A stretch of 64,000 nucleotides of DNA, taken from positions 1-64,000 of the forward strand of contig JAFXTN010000037.1 in NCBI GenBank assembly GCA_017535785.1. Direction: 5' to 3'. The notes under the pieces are model-generated. The model saw only the letters and a program-made list of their open reading frames with translations. It did no database searches and had not been told where the DNA came from. Of the stretch, positions 18,421-27,007 are shown one piece after another; position 1 is the first letter of the stretch; every line of letters begins with the position of its first letter. The stretch is from Butyrivibrio sp. (GTDB lineage Bacteria; Bacillota; Clostridia; Lachnospirales; Lachnospiraceae). The translations under genes and the position numbers were made by a program.

Positions 18421-18448
18421 ATATCGGTTCCATGAGAAAGGTATATTA
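18421..18448 (-). promoter_or_regulatory. Sigma-D-like promoter of yjfB
   Basis: On the minus strand: TAAT, 16 bp, ACCGATAT (plus-strand 18445-18448 and 18421-18428). This is close to the sigma-28/sigma-D consensus TAAA-N15-GCCGATAT. A TATAAT overlaps the upstream box but has no matching -35. Confidence 0.5.
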
Positions 18449-18563
18449 TATCGTTTCTCATCTTTTATATCGTATTATTATAATCGAATATTTACCCATA
18501 TAATGATAAATTTCATACCAAAAAAAGAAGCTCTTTTTGTAGATTTTGACGGGATAATCAAAA

Positions 18564-18610
18564 AAATGTACAAAAAAAGGATACTCTAAGGTAGATTTTT
18601 TTGTACATTT
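18564..18610. repeat. Perfect 15-bp inverted repeat upstream of the PucR-type regulator
   Basis: AAATGTACAAAAAAA (18564-18578) is perfectly complementary to TTTTTTTGTACATTT (18596-18610) with a 17-nt spacer. The right arm holds a possible -35 (TTGTAC). It could be an operator or an A/T-rich bidirectional terminator. It sits in the 276-bp divergent region between yjfB and the regulator at 18675. Confidence 0.7.
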
Positions 18611-18674
18611 ATATTAAAATGGCTTTGTATATTATTCGTTAGCCCCTAAATAGGGTTGGCAGAAAGAGTGAAAA

Positions 18675-19757
18675 ATGATTTCAAATCAGATTCTCCAGAA
18701 CACGATCGACGGTCTTAAGAATATTGCTCATGTTGAGCTATATGTGTTAGACATTGATGGCAGAGAGGTAGCGTCAACATCATCAGACATGGGCAATGTA
18801 TCAACGGTTGCCAGAGATTTTGTGGAGTCTGCGGCTGATTCCCAGGAGATACAGGGATATCAATACTTCAAGATATTCGATGAGCAGCAGCTTGAGTATA
18901 TTCTGATCTGTGCAGGAACAGGTGAGAATGTTTATATGCTCGGCAAGATGATCGCTTATCAGATTCAGAGCCTTCTTGTTGCATACAAGGAGCGCTTCGA
19001 CAAGGATAACTTTATCAAGAATCTGCTTCTTGATAACCTCCTTCTTGTAGATATTTACAGTAGAGCCAAGAAACTTCATATTCAGTCGGATGCCAAGAGA
19101 GTTGCGATGATAGTTGAGTCTCACAACGGAAGAGATAACAATGCTCTTGAGATTGCGAGAACTCATTTCGGCAACGGCACTGATTTCGTTACTGAGGTAG
19201 ATGAGGATAACATCATTATCGTCAAGGATGTTACTGATATAGCTAAGCCTTCGGATATTACCAAGACTGCTGAAGAGATGCTGTCTGTTCTTGAAAAAGA
19301 CGGCCTTTCAAAGGTAAGGATAGCTTACGGAACAGTAGTAGGTGAGATCAAGGAGGTCAGCCGATCTTACAAAGAGGCCAAGATGGCTCTCGATGTAGGA
19401 AAGATCTTCTTTGATGAGAGAAAGGTCATATGCTACAGCGAGCTCGGTATAGGACGTCTTATTTATCAGCTTCCGATCCCTCTGTGCAAGATGTTTATCA
19501 AGGAGATATTCGGAGGAAGAAATCCCGACGATTTCGATCAGGAGACCTTATCAACCATCGATAAGTTTTTCGAGAACAGCCTTAACGTATCCGAGACATC
19601 AAGACAGCTCTTTATCCATAGAAATACATTGGTTTATCGTCTCGATAAGCTTCAGAAGAGCACAGGACTTGACCTTAGGGTATTTGATGATGCGATAACA
19701 TTCAAGATCGCACTCATGGTTGTAAGGTATATGAAGTACATGGAGAAGTTCACATAA
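18675..19757 (+). CDS. PucR/CdaR-type transcriptional regulator
   Basis: A 360-residue regulator with a GGDEF-like middle region (IRIAYGTVVGEIKEVSRSYK is the typical segment, about residues 215-235) and the C-terminal PucR helix-turn-helix (FFENSLNVSETSRQLFIHRN followed by TLVYRLDKLQ). The N-terminal ~130 residues resemble a sensory domain. Family members control diacid, purine or amino-acid catabolism, but its neighbours here are ftsEX and yjfB, so the target is unclear. The perfect inverted repeat upstream is a candidate autoregulatory site. The start at 18675 has AGAAAGAG upstream. Confidence 0.85.
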   Translation: MISNQILQNTIDGLKNIAHVELYVLDIDGREVASTSSDMGNVSTVARDFVESAADSQEIQGYQYFKIFDEQQLEYILICAGTGENVYMLGKMIAYQIQSLLVAYKERFDKDNFIKNLLLDNLLLVDIYSRAKKLHIQSDAKRVAMIVESHNGRDNNALEIARTHFGNGTDFVTEVDEDNIIIVKDVTDIAKPSDITKTAEEMLSVLEKDGLSKVRIAYGTVVGEIKEVSRSYKEAKMALDVGKIFFDERKVICYSELGIGRLIYQLPIPLCKMFIKEIFGGRNPDDFDQETLSTIDKFFENSLNVSETSRQLFIHRNTLVYRLDKLQKSTGLDLRVFDDAITFKIALMVVRYMKYMEKFT

Positions 19758-19796
19758 TTTTTTTCCATAAATCAGAAAAAATTTCGGGAGACAGAT

Positions 19797-20537
19797 ATGG
19801 AACGAGGATACAGAAAAAAGAGATCAAACAGGCAGATACCTGAGGACGAGATAATAACACTTGAGAATGTCACCAAGTCCTACTCAACAGGTGCGCCTGC
19901 TTTAAACGGAGTTAACCTTCACATTAAAAGAGGGGAATTTGTATTTATAGTCGGAGACAGCGGATCAGGAAAGTCAACACTTATCAAGCTGCTTCTTAGA
20001 GAGCTTACTCCGACAGAGGGGGAGATCACGGTTCTCGGTTATAACCTTAAGAGGATCAAGCATCGTAAGATCCCGAAGTTTAGACGTAATCTCGGAATAG
20101 TATTCCAGGATTTCAGACTTCTAAAAGACAGAAATGTCTATGAGAACGTTGCTTTTGCGCAGCGTATAGTTCAGACGCCGACAAGAGAGATAAAAAGAAA
20201 CGTGCCTTCGATCTTGGCTACGGTTAATCTTGCCGGTAAATATAAGAGTAAGATCAATCAACTTTCCGGCGGTGAACAGCAGAGAGTTGCTCTTGCAAGA
20301 GCTCTGGTGAATAAGCCGACAATTCTTTTGGCCGATGAGCCTACCGGAAATCTCGATCCCAATAATTCATGGGAAATCATGAAACTCATGGAACAGATCA
20401 ATGAAAACGGCACAACTGTTATCGTGGTAACACATAACAGAGAGATCGTTAATGCCATGAAGAAACGAGTTATAACCATGAAAAAGGGCGTCATCATAGA
20501 AGACGAGGAAGAAGGTATGTACATCGATGAGGATTAG
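19797..20537 (+). CDS. ftsE: Cell division ATP-binding protein FtsE
   Basis: ABC-type ATPase that with FtsX relays cytoplasmic signals to peptidoglycan hydrolases at the division site. The 246 residues carry Walker A (VGDSGSGKSTLIKL), Q-loop (GIVFQDFRLL), signature LSGGEQQRVALARAL, Walker B ILLADEPTGNLDP and the H-loop VVTHN. The N-terminus has a ~15-residue basic extension (RGYRKKRSNRQ) not needed for the fold. It overlaps ftsX by 11 bp. The order ftsE-ftsX-M23 hydrolase-ctpA forms one unit. Confidence 0.96.
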   Translation: MERGYRKKRSNRQIPEDEIITLENVTKSYSTGAPALNGVNLHIKRGEFVFIVGDSGSGKSTLIKLLLRELTPTEGEITVLGYNLKRIKHRKIPKFRRNLGIVFQDFRLLKDRNVYENVAFAQRIVQTPTREIKRNVPSILATVNLAGKYKSKINQLSGGEQQRVALARALVNKPTILLADEPTGNLDPNNSWEIMKLMEQINENGTTVIVVTHNREIVNAMKKRVITMKKGVIIEDEEEGMYIDED

Positions 20538-21426
20538 TAGCTTTTTTTACACAATTGGACAGGGAATCAAGAACCTAGGCAGAAATAAGTGGTATACACT
20601 GGCTTCTATAGCAACTATCGGCGCATGTCTTTTTCTGTTTGGTATCTTTTATTCAATAGTTACCAACTTCCAGAACGTAGTTAAGACGGCCGAGGAAGGT
20701 GTATCCATAACAGTATTCTTCAATGAGGGCGTTAGTGAAGAGCAGATCTTGGCAGTTAAGAGTGAGCTTGAAAAGAATCGCCCCGAAGTAAGAGAAATTG
20801 AATATGTATCTGCAGATGTAGCATGGGAAGGCTTTAAAGAGGAGTACCTCGGAGAATACGCAGACGGATTTACAGAGAATCCGCTTGCAGATTCAGCCAA
20901 CCTCCAGATATATCTAAAAGATGTATCAATGCAGCCTGCACTTGTAACATACATAGAATCGATCGATGTAGTAAGAGAAGTAAACAGATCGGAAGTTACG
21001 GCCAACACACTCAGTGGACTTAACATGCTCATAGCATATGTTTCGGCCGGAATCATCATCATCCTTTTGCTGGTATCGATATTCCTTATCAGCAACACGG
21101 TTACAATGGGTATCGCTGTCAGAAAAGATGAGATCAACATCATGAAATATATTGGTGCTACGGATTTCTTCGTAAGAGCACCGTTCGTGGTTGAAGGTAT
21201 CCTCATCGGAATGATCGGTTCGGCGATCCCGCTTGTGATCATTTACTTTGTTTACACTCATGCTATTGAGTATGTTGGAACCAAATTTACAATGCTTTCA
21301 TCAATCCTGAATTTCCTTCCTGTTGAGGTTATTTACAACAGACTTCTTCCGATCTCGCTTGCGATCGGTATAGGAATCGGATTCCTAGGAAGCTTTGCGA
21401 CAGTTAGAAAACACTTGCATGTATAA
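20527..21426 (+). CDS. ftsX: Cell division protein FtsX
   Basis: Membrane partner of FtsE, 299 residues with four transmembrane segments: one at about 23-45, then a large extracytoplasmic loop (about 46-165), and three more after residue 165. The loop contacts coiled-coil hydrolase activators; the next gene encodes such a protein. RNKWYTLASIATIGACLFLFG and FLGSFATVRKHL are typical FtsX termini. The start overlaps the ftsE end, implying translational coupling. Confidence 0.95.
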   Translation: MRISSFFYTIGQGIKNLGRNKWYTLASIATIGACLFLFGIFYSIVTNFQNVVKTAEEGVSITVFFNEGVSEEQILAVKSELEKNRPEVREIEYVSADVAWEGFKEEYLGEYADGFTENPLADSANLQIYLKDVSMQPALVTYIESIDVVREVNRSEVTANTLSGLNMLIAYVSAGIIIILLLVSIFLISNTVTMGIAVRKDEINIMKYIGATDFFVRAPFVVEGILIGMIGSAIPLVIIYFVYTHAIEYVGTKFTMLSSILNFLPVEVIYNRLLPISLAIGIGIGFLGSFATVRKHLHV

Positions 21427-21451
21427 GAAATAATTTAAAGGACAATTTGTT

Positions 21452-22675
21452 TTGATCAGATCAATTTGCAGCACAAGGAAAAGATTGTTTAACGTGTTGT
21501 CATGTCTGGCTCTTGCCGCGCTGGTGTTTTTTAGCAGCTCTTTATCCATAAGTGCAGAAGTTACGGAAGAGAGTATTAAGGCAAAAGAGAATCAGATATC
21601 GGAAGCCAAAAAGGAAAGAGACAACTTAAGCAATGTAAAAAGTAACCTTGAGAAGATAAAAAAAGATCTTGAAGCAAGTAAATCCAATCTTGATAAATAT
21701 ATCACGGATCTAGATGCATCGATCACGGATATGCAGAATAAGATAGATGAGCTTAATACCAAGATCGAAGACAAGGTTGCTCAAATTGAAAAGACGACTG
21801 CAGAACTTGAAGAGGCGGAACGTATTCAGGAAGAACAGTATGAGGCAATGAAGAAGCGTATCAAGTTCATGTATGAACGCGGTAATGCCGTATACATCGA
21901 ACTGTTTATGGAATCCGGCAGCTTTGGAGATATGCTCAATAAAGCTGAGTACATCGAAATGCTCTCAAGTTATGACAGAAAAAAGCTGGATGAGTACATC
22001 GCAACGACTGAGCTTATACAGCTTACTAAGGAAGCTTTGGAAGAAGAAAAAGCTACACTTGATGCTGCCAAAAAAAGTAAAGAGCAAGAAGAAGCCAATA
22101 TGCAGGCTCTTTTGGATCAGAAGAACAAAGAGCTTTCTACCGTAAAGGCTGATATAAGTGACAAGCAGGCTGCTATTGCGGAATATGAGGCTGAGATCAA
22201 AGCAGAGAATGCTACTATTGCAGCTCTCGAGCGAGAAGTTGCTGCGGATAAAGAGGCTCTTAACAGCAGATATAAATATGACGGTGGAATGTTTACATTC
22301 CCGTGTCCGAACTATACCAGAGTTTCAGATAATTTCGGTATGCGTATGCATCCAACTCTTGGAGTTGAGAAGATGCATAACGGTGTGGATTTTGCCGCAC
22401 CTACCGGATCAGCGATACTGGCTGCATATAACGGAACAGTGGTTGCAGCCGATTACAATTCAACCATGGGTAATTATGTCATGATCAACCATGGTAACGG
22501 ATTATATACTGTTTACATGCATTGCTCAGCGGTGTATGCTTCGAAGGGACAGGATGTCACAGCGGGAACTAAGATTGCTGCTGTTGGTTCAACCGGAAGG
22601 TCGACAGGACCCCATCTGCATTTTGGAGTGCGACTTAACGGTGCGTATGTAAGCCCCTGGAACTATCTTAAATAG
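21452..22675 (+). CDS. Coiled-coil M23 peptidoglycan hydrolase (EnvC/CwlO-like)
   Basis: Secreted 407-residue protein. An N-terminal signal peptide (hydrophobic LSCLALAALVFFSSSLSISA) is followed by a long coiled coil (about 40-260) and a C-terminal LytM/M23 domain with the zinc residues in MHNGVDFAAPTGS and GPHLHFGV. This layout and its place after ftsEX match FtsEX-controlled hydrolases or activators such as EnvC; since both zinc motifs are intact, it is probably itself active. Translation starts at TTG 21452, with AAAGGA 9 nt upstream; the signal peptide supports this start. Confidence 0.9.
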   Translation: MIRSICSTRKRLFNVLSCLALAALVFFSSSLSISAEVTEESIKAKENQISEAKKERDNLSNVKSNLEKIKKDLEASKSNLDKYITDLDASITDMQNKIDELNTKIEDKVAQIEKTTAELEEAERIQEEQYEAMKKRIKFMYERGNAVYIELFMESGSFGDMLNKAEYIEMLSSYDRKKLDEYIATTELIQLTKEALEEEKATLDAAKKSKEQEEANMQALLDQKNKELSTVKADISDKQAAIAEYEAEIKAENATIAALEREVAADKEALNSRYKYDGGMFTFPCPNYTRVSDNFGMRMHPTLGVEKMHNGVDFAAPTGSAILAAYNGTVVAADYNSTMGNYVMINHGNGLYTVYMHCSAVYASKGQDVTAGTKIAAVGSTGRSTGPHLHFGVRLNGAYVSPWNYLK

Positions 22676-22698
22676 TTTGTAGGAGCGAGGAGTAGAAA

Positions 22699-24015
22699 GT
22701 GGATTTTAACAATAACAAGACTGAAGAGACTAAGGCAGAAGAGACCAAGACAGAAGGATTTGATGCATCAGAGACTGTAAGTGAAGTAAAGACCTATAGC
22801 CAGGAAGATGAGAAAAAGCTCAGAAGAAGATTTATAAGCGGAGTTCTCATCGGAACCATGTGTACTGCTTTTGTATGCGCGGCTGTAACTATGGCATTGC
22901 AGTATGTATCATTTGGCTCAAGAGATCAATACGGGATAATGAATGATGAGACGGCGCTCAAGATCAAAAGACTTGAGGCTCTTATAGATTCCTGTTATTA
23001 CAAGACTGATGTTGACAAGGAAAAAGAGAGAGACGGACTTTACAGAGGTTTGCTTGATTCTCTGGGTGACCCGTATTCAGAATATTATTCCGAACAAGAC
23101 CTTGTGAATTTTCATAATGACACAGAGGGTATCTATTATGGAATAGGTGCATTTATCGGAATGGACACCGATCTCAGACTACCAAGGATCAGTAAAGTCA
23201 TTCCCGGAACACCTGCTGAAGAAGCAGGACTTATGGTAGATGACATAATTTCTGAAATAAACAAGGAAAGTGTGCAGGGCCTTTCGACGGAAGAGGTTGT
23301 TTCCAAAATAAAAGGCGAGGAAGGTACCACTGTTCATCTTACACTTGAGAGGATCGGCGAAAAAAGCAGTGTCGAAGTCGATGTTTATCGTAAAAAGATA
23401 GAAGTTCCCACTGTCAGCACAGAAATGCTTGATGATGGTATAGGATATCTTCAGTTAACAGAGTTTGATGAAGTTACCTACAATCAGTTTGTTGAGGGAA
23501 TGGCACAGCTAAAGGCGGATGATATGAAGGGCCTCATAATCGATCTTAGAGGAAATCCCGGAGGAAGCCTTACAACTGTTTGTGACATTGCCGATCAGCT
23601 TATCCCGAAGGGTAATACTATCGTTTATACGGTAGACCGGGACGGAAAAAGAGTTGATTATACCTGCACGAAAGATAATAAGATCGAGATCCCTCTTGTA
23701 CTTCTTGTAGACGGATATTCGGCAAGTGCTTCAGAGATATTGGCGGGAGCGATAAAGGATTATGAACTCGGCAAGCTTGTCGGAACAACTACTTTCGGAA
23801 AAGGAATAGTTCAGAGTATATATGATCTCAATGACGGAACGGCAATTAAGCTTACGGTAAGCAGTTACTTTACACCAAACGGAAACAATATTCACGGAAT
23901 AGGAATCGAGCCTGATGTTGAGGTCAAGTTCGATGCTGAGGCGTACAAAGAAGACGGAACCGACAACCAACTTGATAAGGCAGTTGAGGTGATTAAAGAG
24001 CTTCTTGACAAATAA
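22699..24015 (+). CDS. ctpA: C-terminal processing peptidase (S41, CtpA-like)
   Basis: Membrane-anchored serine protease of 438 residues. Layout: cytoplasmic acidic N-terminus (about 1-45), one transmembrane segment (FISGVLIGTMCTAFVCAAV), a PDZ domain (about 150-235) and the S41 catalytic domain with Ser in DGYSASASEIL and Lys in TTFGKGIVQS. Related proteases process cell-envelope proteins and regulate peptidoglycan hydrolases, consistent with its place after ftsEX and the M23 hydrolase. The start is GTG 22699 with a GAGGAG ribosome-binding site. Confidence 0.92.
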   Translation: MDFNNNKTEETKAEETKTEGFDASETVSEVKTYSQEDEKKLRRRFISGVLIGTMCTAFVCAAVTMALQYVSFGSRDQYGIMNDETALKIKRLEALIDSCYYKTDVDKEKERDGLYRGLLDSLGDPYSEYYSEQDLVNFHNDTEGIYYGIGAFIGMDTDLRLPRISKVIPGTPAEEAGLMVDDIISEINKESVQGLSTEEVVSKIKGEEGTTVHLTLERIGEKSSVEVDVYRKKIEVPTVSTEMLDDGIGYLQLTEFDEVTYNQFVEGMAQLKADDMKGLIIDLRGNPGGSLTTVCDIADQLIPKGNTIVYTVDRDGKRVDYTCTKDNKIEIPLVLLVDGYSASASEILAGAIKDYELGKLVGTTTFGKGIVQSIYDLNDGTAIKLTVSSYFTPNGNNIHGIGIEPDVEVKFDAEAYKEDGTDNQLDKAVEVIKELLDK

Positions 24016-24035
24016 TAAAATAGATAGTAGTATAC

Positions 24036-24068
24036 AAAACTGTGTCGATCATCGGCACAGTTTTCTTT
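24036..24068 (+). terminator. Terminator after ctpA
   Basis: AAAACTGTG and CACAGTTTT, with inner CGAT/ATCG pairing, followed by CTTTTATT. It closes the ftsEX operon. Confidence 0.85.
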
Positions 24069-24146
24069 TATTAATTTCGGATAATACTTCTAGCCCGTAT
24101 CGGGCGGTATTCCACACTGTATTTTGTTTTTTTTGAAAGGTTAGTT

Positions 24147-24872
24147 ATGAAAGTAAAAGCATGTATTTACACGGATGCGGGTATTGCCCGTAAAGTAAAC
24201 CAGGATTCTGTTTTGGTGAAGGTTGCCAAGACCAAAAATCTTGGAAGGATTTCTTTTGTCGCAGTCTGTGACGGCTTGGGCGGCTTGTCAAAAGGAGAAG
24301 TTGCAAGCTGTAAAGTGATCAGATCTTTGGAGAACTGGTTTCATGAAGAGCTCTGCCTTATGCAGGATCTGGAAGGCGAAAGATTGTTTGAGGTTGTTGA
24401 ACAATCCTGGAGAAGGCTTGTGGCAAGAGTTAACGGCGAGTTAAGAAGATACGGAAAGCACAGAAAGATCAAGCTCGGAACAACGCTTACGGCGCTCCTG
24501 CAGATAGGAACAAAATATATTCTCATGAATATAGGCGATTCCAGGATCTATATTGCAGGGAAAGATAATGTAAAGCAAATAACAAAAGATCAGAGCCTTG
24601 CGCAGAATGTCCTGCTGCAATGTGTAGGAACTTCGGGAACTCCGGAACCGGAGATCGAGATAGGAGAATTCGAAGGCAATTCTACGGTGCTTGCTTGTAG
24701 CGACGGCTTTTGGAAGACTATGGATGACAATGAAGTATTCAAGAGACTCTGTCCGCAGATGTGCGTAACATCGGAAGATATGCTGGATTCATGCAAAAAG
24801 CTTGCTGAAAGAGCGTATGCAAGGAATGAGGAAGACAATGTATCAATAGCGGCGCTTTGTATGGAGTTCTGA
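24147..24872 (+). CDS. PP2C-family serine/threonine phosphatase
   Basis: Metal-dependent protein phosphatase of 241 residues, probably reversing the kinase encoded 3 bp downstream. PP2C motifs: KVNQDSVLV near the start, VCDGLGGLSKGE (metal Asp), NIGDSRIYI, ACSDGFWKTM and EEDNVSIAAL. It is cytoplasmic with no membrane segment. A small GCCCG/CGGGC hairpin within paired AATAC/GTATT (24082-24110) lies in its leader. The pair resembles PrpC/PrkC-type modules but is not in the usual rlmN-prpC-prkC-rsgA setting. Confidence 0.92.
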   Translation: MKVKACIYTDAGIARKVNQDSVLVKVAKTKNLGRISFVAVCDGLGGLSKGEVASCKVIRSLENWFHEELCLMQDLEGERLFEVVEQSWRRLVARVNGELRRYGKHRKIKLGTTLTALLQIGTKYILMNIGDSRIYIAGKDNVKQITKDQSLAQNVLLQCVGTSGTPEPEIEIGEFEGNSTVLACSDGFWKTMDDNEVFKRLCPQMCVTSEDMLDSCKKLAERAYARNEEDNVSIAALCMEF

Positions 24873-24875
24873 AAT

Positions 24876-25856
24876 ATGGAGAGCAGTGTTTTTTCAAGAT
24901 ATAAGAGAATAAAAATGCTCGGAAGCGGAGGATGCGGTGACGCGTTCCTTGCAAGAGACAGGATGAGCGGAAAGCTTGTGACGCTTAAATGCATCAGAAA
25001 TACCGATGAAAAGAAATATAGAAAAGCTAAGGAGAGTCTTGATAACGAGGCTGAGATATTAAAGAGGCTTCGATGTAAAGGGATACCGCGTCTTATAGAC
25101 TGCGGAGAAGGTTATATAGCAACTGAGTACATTTCGGGAAAGAGTCTTTATAACATACTCAAAGAAGGTGGAAGACTTAAGGAAAAAGAGGTTATCAGGA
25201 TAGGAAATGAGCTTGTCAGAATATTAAGTTACCTCCACGGGTTGGATAAACCTGTTATATACAGAGATCTGAAACCTTCAAACATAATAATAGGCGCGAA
25301 CGGAAATGTCGCACTTATCGACTATGGAGCATCGAGGATATACAGAAAAGGCGAGACAACAGATAGTTCATACCTGGGAACTTACGGCTTTGCGGCACCT
25401 GAACAGTACGGACATCTCGGACAGACCGATCCCAAGACGGATATATATTGTCTGGGAATGACTCTTTTGCAGATGATCTCAGGGATCGACCCCAAGGACG
25501 ACCTGGCGGTTTCCAGGATAAAAGAATACGGTGTGCGTGGGATCTCACCGGAGCTTATGTCCGTGATAAATAAATGCATCAAGCCCGACAGAGATGACAG
25601 ATTCAAAAGCTGCGAGGAGATAAAGAAGGCTTTTTTGACATATCCCAAAGCTATGGCCATTAAGAAGATCAAGCTTGGTATCAAAGCCTTTGTGGTAGCA
25701 GCATGTCTTTCTGCCGTTGTTTCAGCCGGGATAACTTATTACAGATCGGTGAGCGAGTATGTTCGCGAAGATGCAAGAAAGAGGCTTCCTGCAGTAAGGG
25801 AAAGATTGGGATTTGCGAGAATGAGGATTGAGAATTACATAGAGGAGTTGAGATGA
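24876..25856 (+). CDS. Membrane-anchored Ser/Thr protein kinase without PASTA domains
   Basis: Hanks-type kinase of 326 residues. The N-lobe has the Gly loop LGSGGCGDAFLARD and VTLKCIR Lys; the catalytic loop is YRDLKPSNII, the metal loop IDYGAS (DYG for DFG), and the P+1 region AAPEQYG. A single transmembrane segment (about 268-288) follows, then only some 38 residues outside, predicted helical and rich in Arg/Glu. PrkC-like PASTA repeats are absent, so ligand sensing must differ. The gene follows its phosphatase by 3 bp and overlaps the next gene by 4 bp (ATGA). Confidence 0.93.
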   Translation: MESSVFSRYKRIKMLGSGGCGDAFLARDRMSGKLVTLKCIRNTDEKKYRKAKESLDNEAEILKRLRCKGIPRLIDCGEGYIATEYISGKSLYNILKEGGRLKEKEVIRIGNELVRILSYLHGLDKPVIYRDLKPSNIIIGANGNVALIDYGASRIYRKGETTDSSYLGTYGFAAPEQYGHLGQTDPKTDIYCLGMTLLQMISGIDPKDDLAVSRIKEYGVRGISPELMSVINKCIKPDRDDRFKSCEEIKKAFLTYPKAMAIKKIKLGIKAFVVAACLSAVVSAGITYYRSVSEYVREDARKRLPAVRERLGFARMRIENYIEELR

Positions 25857-26092
25857 TCATTTTTATTTATACATTTATTGTTATTTTTATTGCACTCTTG
25901 CTTATTTTGGGCGTTGGGAGTCTTCTTATAGGAGAGGGTGAGGGACCTTCCGAGATCACGGAGGGTGAGGCTACCGCTGCAATGTGTACAACAAGACTTC
26001 TGGATACTTACAGCCCCGAGGATAGGTTAAGTGTGGAAGATTTTGTTATTGAGCAGGATATGGTATATACATATGACTCTTTTAACCTTTAA
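25853..26092 (+). CDS. Small single-pass membrane protein, unknown
   Basis: A 79-residue protein not recognised as any family. It has one strong N-terminal hydrophobic segment (IFIYTFIVIFIALLLILGVG, residues 3-22) and a soluble acidic part of about 50 residues containing two Thr/Ser-rich stretches. The start overlaps the kinase stop by 4 bp, so the two are probably translationally coupled. A partner, substrate or sensor for the kinase is a reasonable guess but not shown by the sequence. Confidence 0.65.
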   Translation: MIIFIYTFIVIFIALLLILGVGSLLIGEGEGPSEITEGEATAAMCTTRLLDTYSPEDRLSVEDFVIEQDMVYTYDSFNL

Positions 26093-26110
26093 AAAATTGA
26101 ATAAATAAGT

Positions 26111-26131
26111 AAAAAAGTGTCAAAAAAGTGT
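26111..26131. repeat. Two direct repeats of AAAAAAGTGT with 11-bp period
   Basis: AAAAAAGTGT at 26111-26120 and again at 26122-26131, one helical turn apart, about 30 bp upstream of the TATAAT at 26162. Possible regulator-binding site for the CAP-domain gene. Confidence 0.5.
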
Positions 26132-26161
26132 GAAAACGGTTTTGAAATATCTTTTTTCAAG

Positions 26162-26167
26162 TATAAT
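26162..26167 (+). promoter_or_regulatory. -10 box for the CAP-domain gene
   Basis: Consensus TATAAT at 26162-26167. The upstream TTGAAA (26142-26147) is only 14 bp away, so the -35 is weak and an activator may be needed. It places the transcript start downstream of an earlier in-frame ATG (26130), which supports the start at 26202. Confidence 0.5.
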
Positions 26168-26201
26168 GGGGCTTATGTTGCTAAAAAGGAGAAGAGTTTA
26201 T

Positions 26202-26876
26202 ATGAACAAGACAGTAATTAAGAGGCTTTCAGCTATCGCAATAGCTCTGATGCTCATATCTATTAGCTCTTTAGAAGCAATTGCAGCTGAAACGCAGACC
26301 AATTCAAAGTTTGACTACAAGTATTACGCAGACACATATCCGGATCTGAAAGCGGCATTCGGATACAACGAAAAGGCACTTAAAAAGCATTATGAACAGT
26401 GCGGACGAAAAGAAGGCAGAAAATGCTACGCCGGCGATGCAGGGGGAACTGCAGTAGCGGCTAAGAGCAATGTTGTTGCTGATAAGAATATCATGGATAT
26501 GCTTGCACAGCTCAACGCATATCGCGCATCAAAAGGATTACCGGCTCTGGAACTCAGTCGGAAATGTCTGGATGTTGCGAGTCTTAGAGCAAAAGAATGT
26601 GCAGCTTCATTTTCGCACAGCAGACCGAACGGGACTGATTTTTCGGCAGCTTACGGTGACCTAGGATATACGACGCAAGGTGTCGGTGAGAATATTGGAA
26701 CGATCTGGACCGATGCCGGTGACCCGAGCTCGAAAATATCCGAGTCTATGGGATTATTCAAGGGTAGCTCAGGCCATAATGAAAACATGCTTGCAGCTAA
26801 CTGGAAATATGTTGGCTTTGGCTACTATGTTGAGGGCAATTCGATCTACTTTGTCCAGGAATTTGCAGATAATTAA
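26202..26876 (+). CDS. Secreted CAP-domain (SCP/YkwD-like) protein
   Basis: A 224-residue exported protein: signal peptide (AIAIALMLISISSLEAIAA), one copy of the repeat often seen in Lachnospiraceae surface proteins (YYADTYPDLKAAFGYNE, then KHYEQCGRKEGRKCY), and a C-terminal CAP domain (about 100-224) with AQLNAYRASKGLPALELS, FSHSRPNG and GVGENIG carrying the usual His and Glu. Function of bacterial CAP proteins is poorly known. The start at 26202 has AAAGGAG upstream. It lies alone between the kinase module and small genes, and ends with its own terminator. Confidence 0.87.
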   Translation: MNKTVIKRLSAIAIALMLISISSLEAIAAETQTNSKFDYKYYADTYPDLKAAFGYNEKALKKHYEQCGRKEGRKCYAGDAGGTAVAAKSNVVADKNIMDMLAQLNAYRASKGLPALELSRKCLDVASLRAKECAASFSHSRPNGTDFSAAYGDLGYTTQGVGENIGTIWTDAGDPSSKISESMGLFKGSSGHNENMLAANWKYVGFGYYVEGNSIYFVQEFADN

Positions 26877-26920
26877 ATAACGCGAACGTATGTTCAGATT
26901 TTTATAGACAGTTATCAATG

Positions 26921-26957
26921 AGAATGGTATACTACGAGTGGTATACCGTTCTTTTTG
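26921..26957 (+). terminator. Terminator after the CAP-domain gene
   Basis: AGAATGGTATAC (26921-26932) pairs with GTATACCGTTCT (26941-26952) with one mismatch, followed by a T run. Confidence 0.82.
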
Positions 26958-27007
26958 TTTTGTGGAAAAAGGGGTTATAAGCAAATAGAAAATGGGAAGA
27001 AACGATC

